Shown here piece by piece: positions 34,158 to 45,999 of a stretch of 64,000 bases of DNA (position 1 is the stretch's first letter; each line of letters begins with the position of its first letter). The DNA is taken from contig KV425642.1 in the NCBI GenBank assembly GCA_001632425.1, forward strand, positions 1 to 64,000. Direction: 5' to 3'. Source of the DNA: Neolentinus lepideus HHB14362 ss-1 (taxonomy: Eukaryota; Basidiomycota; Agaricomycetes; Gloeophyllales; Gloeophyllaceae). Both the position numbers and the translations under genes were made by a program. The notes below the pieces were generated by a model. The model had not been told where the DNA came from, ran no database searches, and saw only the letters and a list, made by a program, of their open reading frames with translations.

Positions 34158-34898
34158 TTATGTGTTATGCCAGATAAGAGTCCGCAGATCTTTCCACCTC
34201 TCAGAGTCGCGATAGAGGTACGTCATCGAGTTGAACATGCCAGGCTGGACAGTCTCGCCTCTGTGCTCGAATAGCCACATTACTGCGCCCCAGCACGCCG
34301 CGGCGAAGAGTGAGAAGTAGCGGGAGTCGGGGGGAACGGGCCTGGCGACCGAGTCACTCGTGGACGACATGGAATAGGGCGACGTGGCTCTGGGGATGAA
34401 TGAGGCAACAACTCGGGAGCAGACATAGAGGACAATCTGAGTAAGAGTAATGTATTGTTATATCATGGTACCGAGGTACGGAACACGGAGCGCGTACCTG
34501 CTCATTCACAGCATTACGGTCTCCGAAGACGATGTAACCGCCAAGTAGTCCCGCGATGAAATTATCAGCACTACGAGGCTTTCCACCACTGATTTTCTTC
34601 TGTATTAAGAGGATTGTCTTGTAAATGGAAACAAATTTCGCTAAGTTCAAAGCATGCTGCTTAGTCGTGCGGAAGATGACTTTCGAACGCGAGATCCAGC
34701 TGTGCATACGACTCGTCAGACACCATTGGCTGTCAGACGACTGTGAACTCACTCTCCACGTCCGAACAGAATAGCCATGATGAGTGCATGAGGGAATCTG
34801 ACTTTTACTCCATACACAAAGCCATTCCTTGCACCCTTCAAGATCGCCAGGTAATCATGGTAGGCCGGATTGGCCAGAATCTCGCTTATGGAGGACAT
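34158..34898 (-). CDS. PXMP4: peroxisomal membrane protein 4 (PMP24, Tim17 family)
   Basis: Three exons on the minus strand: 34753-34898, 34498-34699 and 34158-34436; 208 residues, close to the usual length. Signature pieces are ARNGFVYGVKVRFPHALIMA, FGRGDWISRSKVIFRTTKQH, the basic loop ISGGKPRSADNFIAGLLGGY, FGDRNAVNEQIVLYVCSRV and WLFEHRGETVQPGMFNSMTY. These match the PXMP4 family, related to Tim17/22/23 proteins, which sit in the peroxisome membrane with about four helices. Its transport role is not settled. A peroxisomal thioesterase lies about 18 kb away, but there is no sign of linkage. Confidence 0.93.
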
Positions 34899-35056
34899 CG
34901 TCTAAGCTGCCCAGACAGACCAGACAGTAGTGATTCGGGACTGAAGTGCTCCTCGCGCTACATCCGGGGTTACGAATAGTTACGAGCCGTCGGCGCTGCC
35001 TTAAGTAGAATCACATGTATTTTCGTCTCCGTCCATCCATGTTTCTTACCGGCATC

Positions 35057-35487
35057 GTAGCGGCGCAAGCGCCAGTCCCCGACTCCATACGAGTCAGAAA
35101 TTGCCTGGCGCTAGTGATGAATGCATAGATTTTCATAGCTATTGTACAGTGCATAGTAAATACGAGGATGGAGAATATTTATTAGAAGACCTCCGGTTGA
35201 ACCAGTTCACTATCGGTGTAGAACAAAACACTACTGTTTCGACACCCAAGGGTCCGTTGTTTCCATTAGATATTCGCGAGAGGCGTTCCTGGACGAGGAA
35301 GGCACGAAACACGATATCGATACTGCGATAGAGCGAACAAGCACGACGATGACGATAGTCAGGATGACTGCGTAGCGTACTTAAGTGAGTTGTTCACACG
35401 AGATACCCGCGCATATAGGTAGCATTTCTCCCTGACAGAACCCTCCCCCACTTACCGTGGGAGTCGGGGACAGTGCTTGGTGCTAAT
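35057..35487. mobile_element. putative MITE with imperfect terminal inverted repeats
   Basis: The left end (35057 onward) contains GTCCCCGACTCC; the right end contains its exact complement GGAGTCGGGGAC near 35459-35470. Outside this 12-bp match the ends continue to align imperfectly (TAGC..CAAGC..). No transposase frame lies between the ends. The left 22 bp recur at 10161. The borders are approximate and no clear target duplication was seen. Confidence 0.4.
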
Positions 35488-35705
35488 GGTCTCCCGAAAT
35501 AAACATGCCCAATTTTGGACGTCTTACATGTATGACAACTGGAGGAGAATTCTGCGCTTTGAAGAACAGAACATTGCAGCGCCCAGACTACACAGTAGTC
35601 TTCTGCAGTACCCGCTCCATTCGTCTTCGCATTAACCACTGTTGACCGGAACCCGCAAGTCCATCTCGATTTTACAGGTAAGATACTGATTGGTAGAGCG
35701 AAGTA

Positions 35706-36248
35706 CAGTCGACTCTCTCATAACCCATATGGGTCCGTGGACGTCCCCAAGTATGGATTATTGCAGAGTATGGGTCGCGAGAGAGGTCATTAAAATATTA
35801 TTAAAATACAAGTTATACATATACAAGAATAATACTATTAGAAGGTTCTATAATATCATGAATGAATGTTTCGAGCAAAGTAATCGGTAATCTGGCATTG
35901 AGAACTGATTCCAGCTCCCTGATTTGCTCATCCACGTGACTTCCTCGTCTGATATGGTGACATGAAGGGTGGCGAGCAGCATCCGGTCCCTTCCGAGTAT
36001 CATATCATATGAGTTTCGGCTGTAGAACTAATATTTCTGGTCTATTGTCGCATCAAGTATAGTAAATTCTGCCCAAAATGGAATCAATGTATGGGTTATG
36101 ATTGGCTGAGAAGCCATGGGTTATGGAGTATTACAGAGATATGGGTTGTCACGTAAATTAAGTAGGAACCAACTTGGTGGACGCAAAAATGTATGGGTTA
36201 GAGCAGAGTATAGGTTGTTAGAGAGATGGGTTATGAGAGAGTCGACTG
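35706..36248. mobile_element. non-autonomous pogo/Fot1-like transposon (MITE)
   Basis: The element starts CAGTCGACTCTCTCATAACC and ends with the exact complement; the inverted repeats are 22 bp and perfect (35706-35727 and 36227-36248). Both sides carry TA (35704-35705 and 36249-36250), the target duplication of Tc1/mariner elements, and the CAGTCGACTCTC-type ends are those of the pogo/Fot1 group. The 543-bp interior has no transposase but has several copies of ATGGGTTA-like words near the right end, as sub-terminal repeats. The perfect ends suggest fairly recent movement. It would need a transposase in trans. Confidence 0.85.
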
Positions 36249-36380
36249 TAAATCTGATCATTATGCCGAGAGATGGATTAACGTCGCGACGGCAAATACC
36301 GATGCGCCCTGCATTCAAAGACGGCCACGACCTCTTCAGACACCCTAGTGACTGTTTTCCGCTGTTAGCAATCAATTAAT

Positions 36381-37825
36381 ATGGCCGCCAAGTCGAATCC
36401 TAGGCCTGAGGATGCTCTTCAATTCCTGGACGATCTGGATTCTCTCTCTGCTGCACCACTTCCTGCAGGTGGTGGGTCTGCGCAGCCTGCTAACGAAGGA
36501 GAAGCGGCTGAGGTGCTTGCCTTCCTCGACGAAATTACACAGAAGAGCTCGGAACCCGTCCGCACCTCTCACATTGAACGCCCTGCATCACGAGCGAGTA
36601 ATCTCGAGCGTCCCATCTCTCGAGCCGGGACGCCCACTCTGCGCAAGAGTACAGAGAGGGTGAAAGTTGGTACTCCTTCATCGCAACTTGCCAGCTCCAT
36701 TACCAAGACAGAATCTTCGAGTGCCTACCCTGGCCCAGTGCCGAAGACGGAGGCGCAACAGCCAGCTGGAGCGCCTTCGGGTGGTCGGTGGGGATGGGGC
36801 AGTGTATGGTCTAGCGCGTCTGCTGCGATACAGCAGGCTAAGTCTGTCGTCGATGAGCAGGTCAAGCACATCCCTCTCGACCAGGAACAGGCTCGTAAGT
36901 GGGGTGAGGGCATGTTAGAGTACGCGAAGTCTGCCCAAATTGACAAAATTGGTGAGTGCATCACCCAAACGAGGAATGTGAGAGAAATGGGACTAGTGTA
37001 TTGAATCAGGTCAAGACTTCAAGCGCGTGGGCCTGTCTACGTTGAACGATATACTGAACGTTGTTGCACCTCCCATATCGGAACATGAGGTGATCCAGGT
37101 GTGGCTGAGTCATGACATGCAAGGTTATGATGGTGTTGAGTCTCTAGTATACCGAGCGCTAGCCAGGGTGTGTAATTGAAAGGTCCAGTTTTGTTTAACA
37201 GCCCTGTTCACAATGAATTGATCAGATTATGGAACAAGTGGACGGCGGAGATCTCATTGTTAACCGGGGTGACGAGTCAAAACCCAAAGATACGTCCGCG
37301 GACTCGAAGCGGGACCTCAACGTCGTTGAAGGCTTGGAAGCTGCGACTAAGCTGGCTCAGGTTCGTCTCCAACACCTGCTAATGTCTGGGGGCTTCATCT
37401 CATCTCCCTTATAGGCCAATCTGGAAGAGCTGATGAAACACAATAGCGTAAAGCAGCCAATCCAATCCACCTCTATCGAAAACCCCACCACATATTCACC
37501 CGTCTATCTCAGAATCCAGCCATTCGTGACAACGTTCCAACTGCCCTCCGCGACAGACCAAACTTCTGAGCCACAACTACAATTCCTCCTGCACTTTGCA
37601 GATCCTAACCATCAACTTATTCATACAACAGTCACCCAGATTGTCCCAGCAAGATGGCTAGAACTCTGGGACCAATATGACTGGGTGGAGGATACAGTGG
37701 CAGAGATCCTGAGAGTTGGCGTCGAAGTGACTGGCCAGGAGTATGTTATTGCGAGGATGGGCTGGGATAACACCGAGAAGGGAGCCTTCAAGGGAGAGAC
37801 CACCCCGAGCGAGTCGCAGTCATGA
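36381..37825 (+). CDS. MTC1: maintenance of telomere capping protein 1
   Basis: Four exons: 36381-36951, 37010-37167, 37226-37360 and 37415-37825; 424 residues. The N-terminus ALQFLDDLDSL and the repeat-like VLAFLDEITQ, a Ser/Pro linker, then GGRWGWGSVWSSASAAIQQA are family features of MTC1 (DUF5427). The C-terminal domain continues through PVYLRIQPFV, FLLHFADPNHQL, ARWLELWDQYDWVEDTVAEI and GQEYVIARMGW. In yeast, MTC1 interacts genetically with CDC13 telomere capping, but the protein is cytosolic and associated with Golgi or COPI-like vesicles; its molecular role is unsettled. The intact pogo-like element ends about 130 bp upstream of the start, so it may sit in the promoter. Confidence 0.88.
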
Positions 37826-37961
37826 TGTGTAAACCAGGACAGTTCTCTTGTTACTTGAGCGGCTTACTGCACTTACACCGCAATCCCTGTTTCTCTCGTT
37901 TCTCTCATTGTATATCATGAAGGATGACAGATAGGATCAGCAGCTATTCTACAGAGCTGCT

Positions 37962-39107
37962 CTATTTCTTCTGCTCTTCTGGTGGAGGAGGGGGAGCAGG
38001 CTTGAACTCCTGTGGCTTCGGGTTCTCTGTCCCGTGCCCGACTTGCTCCCACGGGGATTGGGCCTCGAAGTTCCTATCGAATGACTAAGTATATTGCTGG
38101 GATTAGTATAAGGTGTTAATGGTTACCTGAAGGCCTGCGTCAACTGCAGAGGCTCGTACACAACGCGCTTCTTCTCCTCGTCGTATCGCACCTCAGTGTA
38201 TCCCTATTACGAAATGAGCTGGGAGCGACGAGCAGAGTCACTGGTTGACATACAGTTAGCGGGAAGTCCTTCCGCAGAGGATGTCCCTCGAAGCCTATTC
38301 AACGGTTTAGTTTTGTTGTATGGATGCCGTGATTATAGACCGAGTATCATACCGTAGTCGGTAAGGATACGACGGCTGGCAGAAAGTGCATAAGAATAGA
38401 TACCGAAGGAAATAGGGGTGTTGGACTCACAGGTCAGGGTGACCTTCGAAGAAAATACCGAAGAGATCCCATGCTTCCCGTTCATACCTACGTGACATCG
38501 TCTGACACATGGCTGTAATTGGTAACAAGGAGAGGCGCACCAGTTTGCTCCATTGAACACTGCAGTCGCACTTGGAACAGGATCCGCCTCTCCTGCATAC
38601 GTTTTGACCCTAATCCTCCCGCCGTACTTGTAGCTCACTAAATGATACACGACCTCAAAGCGTTTGTCACGCTCAGGGAAGTCCACACCACTGACATCCA
38701 TGAGGCCCTTGAATTGGCATTGTGAGTGGTCACGTAAGAATGTCAGGACGGGTATGACACCAGATGGGCAGATATAGAGGGTAAGTTCATCCTTGAGGAC
38801 GGAGAACTGCTGGATGTATTTTGGCAGGCACTGGATGAGATAGGAGCCGTAGTCGTGGAGCTTCTCTGAAGCTTCGGCATACTTGACAATGGTGGGGTTG
38901 GGTGAGGTCGGCTCGGTGAAGGGGGATTCCGATGCTATGGAATGGATCGGTAAGTTGACGAAGTGCGGGCAAACCAAGGTGCGACACACCTTTCAACAGC
39001 GGAGAAGAATGAATGTACCGGGGCAACTGCCTTGTGGTTGTCACTGACACCGACCGCGACGCAGAAGCCAGACGGCGTCCTGTCCGAACAGCAACGCGCA
39101 GGGACAT
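37962..39107 (-). CDS. NDUFS3: NADH dehydrogenase 30-kDa subunit, mitochondrial complex I
   Basis: Seven exons on the minus strand: 38990-39107, 38541-38934, 38431-38487, 38353-38375, 38254-38294, 38127-38203 and 37962-38073; 273 residues. The first ~38 residues are an Arg/Ser-rich mitochondrial presequence. The core carries the NuoC/30-kDa signatures FKGLMDVSGVDFPER, RFEVVYHLVSY, the [20 protein letters not shown] box and LTDYGFEGHPLRKDFPL. This subunit belongs to the peripheral arm (Q-module) of respiratory complex I. The start at 39107 is chosen over an in-frame ATG at 39200, because the longer form would put 31 residues before the presequence and overlap the neighbouring start. Exon 4 is only 23 nt. 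Confidence 0.95.
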
Positions 39108-39198
39108 AGTGTTTGTGCTCGACACTGAGCCCAATTTCGGACTTGGCACAATCAGAGGGTGTTGAGACTCCGACCGGCGTGCTCCGCCACTGTAGTCC
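39108..39198. promoter_or_regulatory. 91-bp divergent promoter, NDUFS3/BCAS2
   Basis: Two head-to-head start codons are separated by only 91 bp, so both promoters and 5' UTRs must fit here or overlap the neighbouring gene. No TATA box is visible. Confidence 0.6.
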
Positions 39199-40039
39199 AT
39201 GTCTTCCTCAACGTCCGTCTCAGTTGTCCCGCAATCGACATCGGGTTTCTCTGAAATCTTCGATTCGTTACCATATTATGATAATGACCTTGAGCAATAC
39301 CCTCATTTGAAGCAAAAGGTTGAGCAAGAGCTCGCTTGGGAAGCGGGGGCAACACCGCAGGAGCTCCATCCAATGGTCCATCCACCATTTGAACTTTTCT
39401 CCGTAAACGTGGTATTATACACAGACATGTGCTCCTTTGGCTGACAGGTAATCTAGAAAAATCCGCTGCTGAAGGCGGAATTGGAGAGGTGCGAGGCCCG
39501 TGAACCACTGCCACCACTGGACACTGTTCGATATCAACTACCTGGACCTATAAATGTGCCTGCATCGGATGAAGATTGGCGAAAAGCAATTGATAATGCG
39601 CATGCACAGCTTGAACATCAACGTATACGGTGCGTCATACCGTTGATCCTTTGAGGCGACATATAATTCATTGTTGTATCAGGCAGACAAACTTAGCACT
39701 TCTACAACAGTATGGATCGAACGCGTGGAGGATACACAACTACCGCCTTGAGGCTGCCGCGAACACAGCGGAGAAGGCGTTGGAAGAGCTGAGAAATCTC
39801 ACTACCGAGGTTAACCGGGATAGAAAGAATTTTCAGGTGCGCATTCCTTGTCCTCAGGTCGTCAACTCGACTGATTATAACGGACTCTCTAGACTCGCAT
39901 TGGTGGCCAATTGACGTCGTTGGAGACGCGTTGGACAGAGCTCATTTCAAGCGTCTTACAGATTGAGATGGCGAATGTGGCATTGGAAGCGGATATCGAT
40001 CGGCTGAACAAGAGGGAGGTTGAGTTGGCTGGACTATAA
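39199..40039 (+). CDS. BCAS2: pre-mRNA splicing factor BCAS2/SPF27
   Basis: Four exons: 39199-39402, 39457-39629, 39683-39836 and 39893-40039; 225 residues, the family's normal length. It contains FDSLPYYDNDLEQYPHLKQK, the PINVPASDEDWRKAIDNAHA block, the coiled-coil part QTNLALLQQYGSNAWRIHNY and a C-terminal helix (TELISSVLQIEMANVALEAD). SPF27 (S. pombe Cwf7) is a core member of the Prp19/NineTeen complex, which activates the spliceosome. The gene is head-to-head with NDUFS3. Confidence 0.93.
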
Positions 40040-40424
40040 AAAATATTGACTATGTAATAATGCACTTATGACTTGTGTCCACCGTTTTGTGCCCTGCAAC
40101 ATGGTCTTTGAACGCTCGAGTCCGAACTTACCATCAATTGTATACTGTATCCGCAGAATGACGCTCATAAGGCAAAGGCAATCACCGAAGTAGGCATTTT
40201 GAGAGCAGTGCATGACCGTGACACCGGCTGTCTCCAGCATTCGCGTCTGAACGGGCCACAGTGGAACAGGTCCAAATCATCACTGGGAGTCTGCGTTCAT
40301 CAGGTGCGTATACTTAGGTATACTCTGTCGCTGTTTCTTTCTGATTCATCTCTGTTATACTTTGCTGGGAAATACTCGATGCTTCAGGCTTACTTCACAC
40401 TCACCAGCGTCTTGAGACGCGTAT
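40040..40424. other. intergenic and 5' UTR with a likely intron
   Basis: Leader of the large downstream gene. A GT-AG intron is likely at 40304-40387 (donor GTGCGT, acceptor TTCAG). A TGA stop lies in frame at 40413-40415, four codons upstream of the ATG at 40425, which supports that start. Confidence 0.5.
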
Positions 40425-43400
40425 ATGGCTAACATCGAAGACCAGTCGAAGGGGATTACAGATTCGGTTGAGAAGGGAGCGCTCCTGCAAGAGCGACCCG
40501 GAGAAGCCGCGGCTCTCGTTAGTTCAAATGGATTACCGGCTGTAGTCATGAACGGTGTGGTGTCGGAGGTGCGGTCTGAAGGGGGTCTGTCCGGAAAGGA
40601 GGATGGGGACATGCTGAAGAACTCTGGGTCGACAACTGTGTCTACCAGTGCTGCGACTCCCGCACCTAACGGCACCATTGGCACCAACCATGCAGCAGGC
40701 AGCCTGCCGCACCTCAAGAAATTCAGCGCTGTCAACATAAACAAGAAGTTCCTCGAGAAGAACGCGTCTCTCCCCGGGTCGAGTCAGACTGTGTCAGCTT
40801 CTTCGTCGGTGAAATCAGGCAGTACAGCACGTATGTTCATCTGATTTCTGTTGGGTAATACAGATCTTACACCTTGCACGCGATAGCGAGACCGACACCC
40901 GAAGCTTCAAATTCGCACTCGCGATTGGTGACAGCCAAGCTTACTTCCACTCCTCGTCCGTCTTCTACCACTGGGCCAGGCTGGTCACGTCCATCCTCGG
41001 TTGCTCCAAGCCCTTCGACACCGGCACCTCCAATGAACGTTAACAAGCCTTCCACACTACCAGCAAATCCAACCACTCCCCAATTTCCCGTTGTGGGGAA
41101 GGTTATACAACCTCAACCCAGAGCATCTGTGACTGGCTCAAGTTCGACAGTCTTGATCAACGAGACTCTAAGTATCACAACACGACCGGCTTGGGGAAAC
41201 CTGAAAAATGGACCAGCAGCGTCTCTGAAGCCTGACGTCAGAGTGCAAAGCGACTTTCCAACTGCGGCTGAAGTTGCTCAAGGTGCGTAAGTCTCTGTCT
41301 TCAATAGACTACTTGTTAAAGCAATGCAGTTCGAGCATCCAGGCTGAACGACAGGAAGGCAGCCGCAGAGGAAGATGCGGTGCATAAACAAGCTTTGCAG
41401 GAAGATGCAGACACGTTCCGCGGAGTTCATCTGGATCCAAATGCGCACCATTGGGATGAGGTTTGTCACTCGGACAATGACAATGCTCGTTTATAGAGTA
41501 TCATGACTCACTAGTTCGCAGATGGAAGAGGACGATGAGAACTTTCTGGGCGGCGTTATCGATTTTGGCGACGGCAGGCAGTACAAGATCCAGCCAAGTG
41601 ACGCCTCTGCGGTTGTTTCTGGGGCACAGCAGCCTCCGAAACCTTCGGTCCCTGACGAGGAGAGGCGCATCGAGGCTGAGGTCATTGTACCGGTTAGCAA
41701 GAAGGAAAGATTCATAGATGACTTCGACAGGAGCTGGCCCCGATCACGACCGACCTTGTCTTCCAATCAATCGGACATCTCTACTTCTAGTCAACCCCTT
41801 CGTTCGCCATTAGAATCGTCTCGTGTACTATTCAACGAGCGTTCAAATAGGTTAGAGCCGTATTCTGGGCCTCATCAAGTACAGCGGCATGGGTCTCCAA
41901 ATCAATTGCATCCTTCTCTGTCTTCAAGGAGAAGTAGCCGGTCAGACCAGGTTACCTCCCCGATAGACATGCGAAGTCCTCGAGATCTTCCTCCTCACGG
42001 GCACCAGATGCACAACGTCTCATTGCTTCAGAAACCGGAGGCTAGCAGTTCTCGATCGAGAGGTCCCCTACCGGTACAAGCTTTGTCACAGTCGATGGCT
42101 GCAGACCGATGGAGAGAGCCAATTATTCCTCGCGGTTCAGGGCTTGCACCACCGTTGTCCCGTACGGTATCTCAGGGTTCCAACAACTCCAGAGGACAAG
42201 ATCACTATAATCCTTTGGATGTTCATGGAGAGCGGCCTCGTGATCCTGCTTTCGAGAGTCGAAGATTGTCAGCATCGCATCCACCTCCCGTACCTCCGCC
42301 CTTTGCTCAACCTTCGCGGGAAGCTGTAAGACAGATGCCACCGCACTTGATGGACCAGAGCCATGACAGGCCATCTCCCACGCAGCCAGTCTCTCTTCAA
42401 CCCCCGCAAGCTGCGGTCCTACCTCCAGCAGAGCTTATAGTAAGAAAATCCCCAGTTACTGAAAATGAGCGTTATTAACTGCTGTTACCCCTAGCCTGAA
42501 GCTACCCCGGTAGCATCTGTGGTTATCGATGAGGAGACAAGGAAGGCGGCCATGCACAGCGCTGCTGAGCGTGCTCGGTTACGTCGGCAGCAGGGAGAAG
42601 AAGAGAGAGAGCGCGAGCGGGAGCGAGCTCGCCGGAAGGCTGCAGAGCTTGAGGAGAAGATGAAGGCAATCGAAGCCGAGAAGACACGAGCCCAGGTAGA
42701 TGAGCCCAAGCAAGACCCAGTCTCCGTAGGTGTCGAATTTCACATGTGGTAAGAGAGCTTACAAGAATTTGTACTGTAGGAACAGCAAGTTATCCAGGTC
42801 ATCGAAGATGCTGTCCGCCCGAAGGAATCAATAGCTGGTGACAGTCATGCTTCTGCGCCCACAAACATTGATCAAGAGGCTCGTTCGCCGGTAGGTCGGA
42901 CTGCCTCTCAAAGGTCTGTTTCGCAATCTGCACTACCGCGACCGTCGGCAGCAAGAAAAACATCCTTCCCGGCTGGAAATCCGACGGCGCCTTCCATGGC
43001 CAATGAAGCGGATTCTTGGAGGAACAAAGCTACCGTCTTCACTCCTGAGGCACCAACTTCATTGCAGCACCAATCTGCTGTAGGACAGCTCGCTGTGCAG
43101 CCCTTTGTTATACCCGAGGTCGAATCATTGTCCGTGGGACCTGATGAACAACTGGAGGAGTTTGATTTTGCGGATCTTGGGAAGCTGGTTGGAGGAGGAC
43201 GCAGTCCTGCGCCTCTCCATCCTAATGTAGAGGATGCGGTTGCGTCGCGTGTTCGCCCTCTTCGACCTGTCGCCAGCGATTTCTTCGATTCGTCTCCCCA
43301 GGCTCGAAGAGAGGAATCTTCGTGGAGACGCAAGACGGAACCTATAGTAGAGCCTGCATCATCAACATCAGCCACAAGTCTTCCATTAAAACCGTTAGGA

Positions 43401-45817
43401 CCCTCGGAGATAGTCCTTGAGAATCTTCCTGAGACTATGAAGGATGTAAGTAATACGCAGACTACAAGCATTTCTGTATCCATGACCGGAGCGGTCCCCA
43501 TGTCTCCGAACCACCACGGTCCAAGAACAGAACATACACATGTCTTGTCACAGTCGGTTCATTCTCAGGCCAGCGTTTCCACCCTCAACCAGCGTTCCCC
43601 GCGGTTCAAGGAGGCGTCCATGTCAACCTTGGATGATACCATGTCTCGGATCAAGGGTGTTCTGGATGACATGCACGTCCATGATCATGACGCTAAACAC
43701 GATGATCTAAATTTGAGAAGGGCGTCGGCGAAATCAAAAGCTGTTTTCGGTGTCACACAAACAGAGTTGCCTCCCAAGCCTAAATTCATCCCCCCTGCTT
43801 TGCGCTCGAAACTGCCACCAGTGTATGGGCTACCAACGCCTGACGAAGTCTTCGACGTGACAGGTATCGAGCCACCCAGGTCTCCGAAACCGGCGTGGAA
43901 TGCGTTCGTCGTGCGCTTGCCGAAACAGTCTCGTCCTGTGGAGCCTCTGCCCAAGCGACAGATTACACAGCTTAGAAACAATCCTCATCCGATATGGTGG
44001 GATATCCTTTCTTGGAATCCTCCAGTTGAGGGCATGAGTCGACGTCTTCTATCTGTCGATGCTGTCTTGTTCCCCAGAGGCAAGCCCAGGTATCGCGTTC
44101 TCTTACCGAGGATACGATCTGCGGGTACTGAGCCGGGCTCTGATTCTCAGGGCTTGTTGGGTCCTACAGTCAATCTGCCCTTCCTTTCGACATCTAAAGC
44201 GATCGGTAATTCTGCACTCAGTGTCGGTGCATTTGGTCGCCCGAGGGGTGCTGACACTGCAATGTCCTGGCGTCAGGCACCGCGGACGTCAACGGAGCAG
44301 CGTGCAATGGAGAGCTCTTCATTCGATCCCGGTCTTGAGACCGTCAGCCGCTCACCACCCCCCGATCCACCTCTGGCACTGCCTTCTAGTCGGCCTGGTG
44401 ATCTGGTCCATGGAGCCGCTCCTGAAGCACAGGAGTCGCGGTCGCGATCTCAACCAAAAATGCCTTTCGGTTCAGGCGTCGCGTTCTACAAAGATGCTCG
44501 CGTCAACTTTGCTTCCGCCGATGTCAAGCCCAGTGTCAACTTCACGGTCACGAGTGAGCTGGAGGAATTGGAGACAATACCATCCATGAAGACGCAGCGA
44601 AGCTCTGGTATTATTTTGGAGCAGATGAGTGCGGCATCGACAGATGTCCCGCCAGTGTCTGTGACGTCGCCGCCAGTCATGAACGGATTTAAGACACATC
44701 GACCAAAGGTTGATCGCACTCTCCCTGATGATCTACAGGACATGTCTCCCAGGAAAGCTCAGGATGAACCCGTAAGTTCGTCCTCTGGATGATTCGAACC
44801 AGTATCAATGATGTGCTTTAGACTTCCAAAGCAGACAGTGTATCCCAAACAACGCATGCCGCTGATACCACATGGGGTAAATCGTCGCTAATGCTCTCTG
44901 TGAAAGACTCCCTAGCTCGTGGTCCTGATCCAGAACATTTGAAGGCCGTATGGTCACAGGCGTCGGACAAGGCCAATTTACCTTCCATCAATTCACTCGA
45001 AGGTATAGGGGATGACTTGACCGCTCTTCCCTTCACTGTGACGGAAGTGAAATCAGAGGATGGTGAGACACCGCCACCCACTGCGCCTGGCATTTCTTCT
45101 CGCATGTCGGTACAGGATGTCACTCGAGCCTTTCAGCAAGTCCCTTCCTCATCCTCCGGTAGCTCGACTCAGCGGACATCCCTGTCTCCACCTTCCAATT
45201 TCTCTGCCCCACGTCCAGTGCCCTTGCCGTATCCTCCTCCCCCACAGCCTGGCATGCGACCAGCGTACGCGGCATATCCTTCACCGATGCTCAATTCCCC
45301 CAGTCCCGTAGTCTATCCGACCCACATGGCGCCTAGTCCAGTCCCGGGCCGCATACCTATGAATGGACCCGCTCCGCAGTATAGTCAGGTATGGGTGCCA
45401 GTCCCACCTCCACCTCACGGTGGCATGATGCGCGCGGTACCTGCGCCCTACGGATCACCCTTTATGGCTTATCCTTCGCCAATAAGTGCAACATCGATGT
45501 ACCCAGTACCAGCCCCCCCGATGCATATGCAAAGTCCCCCAGCGCCGCAACCAAATGGATCGTCGAATCGTCCAGGTGCAATGTCGATGATGAGTCCCAT
45601 CATGTCTCATGCCACTCCGGAAAATCCTATGTACACGGGCAGCCCTGTCATGGTCCATGCGTCCCACTTACCAGTACCGCAATCATACACATCTGTTGCT
45701 CCCTCACACACCCAGCAAAGGTCACCATACGACAATGCCCCTCGTCCCACAGGTCATCAGCAACCTAGTGGATATGCATCCACGCCACCGACAGCTTTTG
45801 CACGATCAGCATGGTAA
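40425..45817 (+). CDS. large disordered protein of unknown function
   Basis: Seven exons: 40425-40830, 40887-41282, 41330-41460, 41522-42439, 42495-42725, 42780-44771 and 44822-45817; 1689 residues. Most of it is Ser/Pro/Gln-rich and probably unstructured. Ordered-looking islands are: LPHLKKFSAVNINKKFLEKN (about residue 90), ASRLNDRKAAAEEDAVHKQ leading into FRGVHLDPNAHHWDEMEED (about 270-310), FLGGVIDFGDGRQYKIQ, ERFIDDFDRSWPR, a charged helix of repeated Glu-Arg (about 640-680), and MSRRLLSVDAVLFPRGKPRY (about 1040). Near the C-terminus are LKAVWSQASDKANLPSINSL and a Pro/Met/Tyr-rich prion-like tail ending RSAW. Such a protein could act in RNA granules or as a scaffold (inference only). I do not recognise a named family. 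Confidence 0.85.
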
Positions 45818-45999
45818 ATAGCTCGCTTTGCATTTTGTTGCTCTGTTGTTTTCCTTGCACGCATTGTTTTCTACGGTATCTTCTGTTATTCCGTACATAG
45901 TAATTTAAGAACACTAGCAATACCGATTCTTCCAGGGTTCAGGATATGATATTATATGCGTAAGCAATTAAGGACAAGAATACAGAGGTAAGTCTAGAT

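Larger units (their letters stand above)
34899..36380. other. intergenic, transposon-rich
   Basis: The spacer between PXMP4 and MTC1 holds two non-autonomous elements, at about 35057-35487 and 35706-36248. No host gene was recognised. Confidence 0.6.

Noticed and set aside
42908..43501. 197-residue minus-strand open frame
   Set aside because: It overlaps exon 6 of the large disordered protein, where the plus frame is open for 664 codons with spliced continuity on both sides.
44780..44860. tRNA-like B box (GGTTCGAATC on the minus strand)
   Set aside because: The flanking bases do not form a T-arm stem, and it lies in an intron and exon of the large gene.
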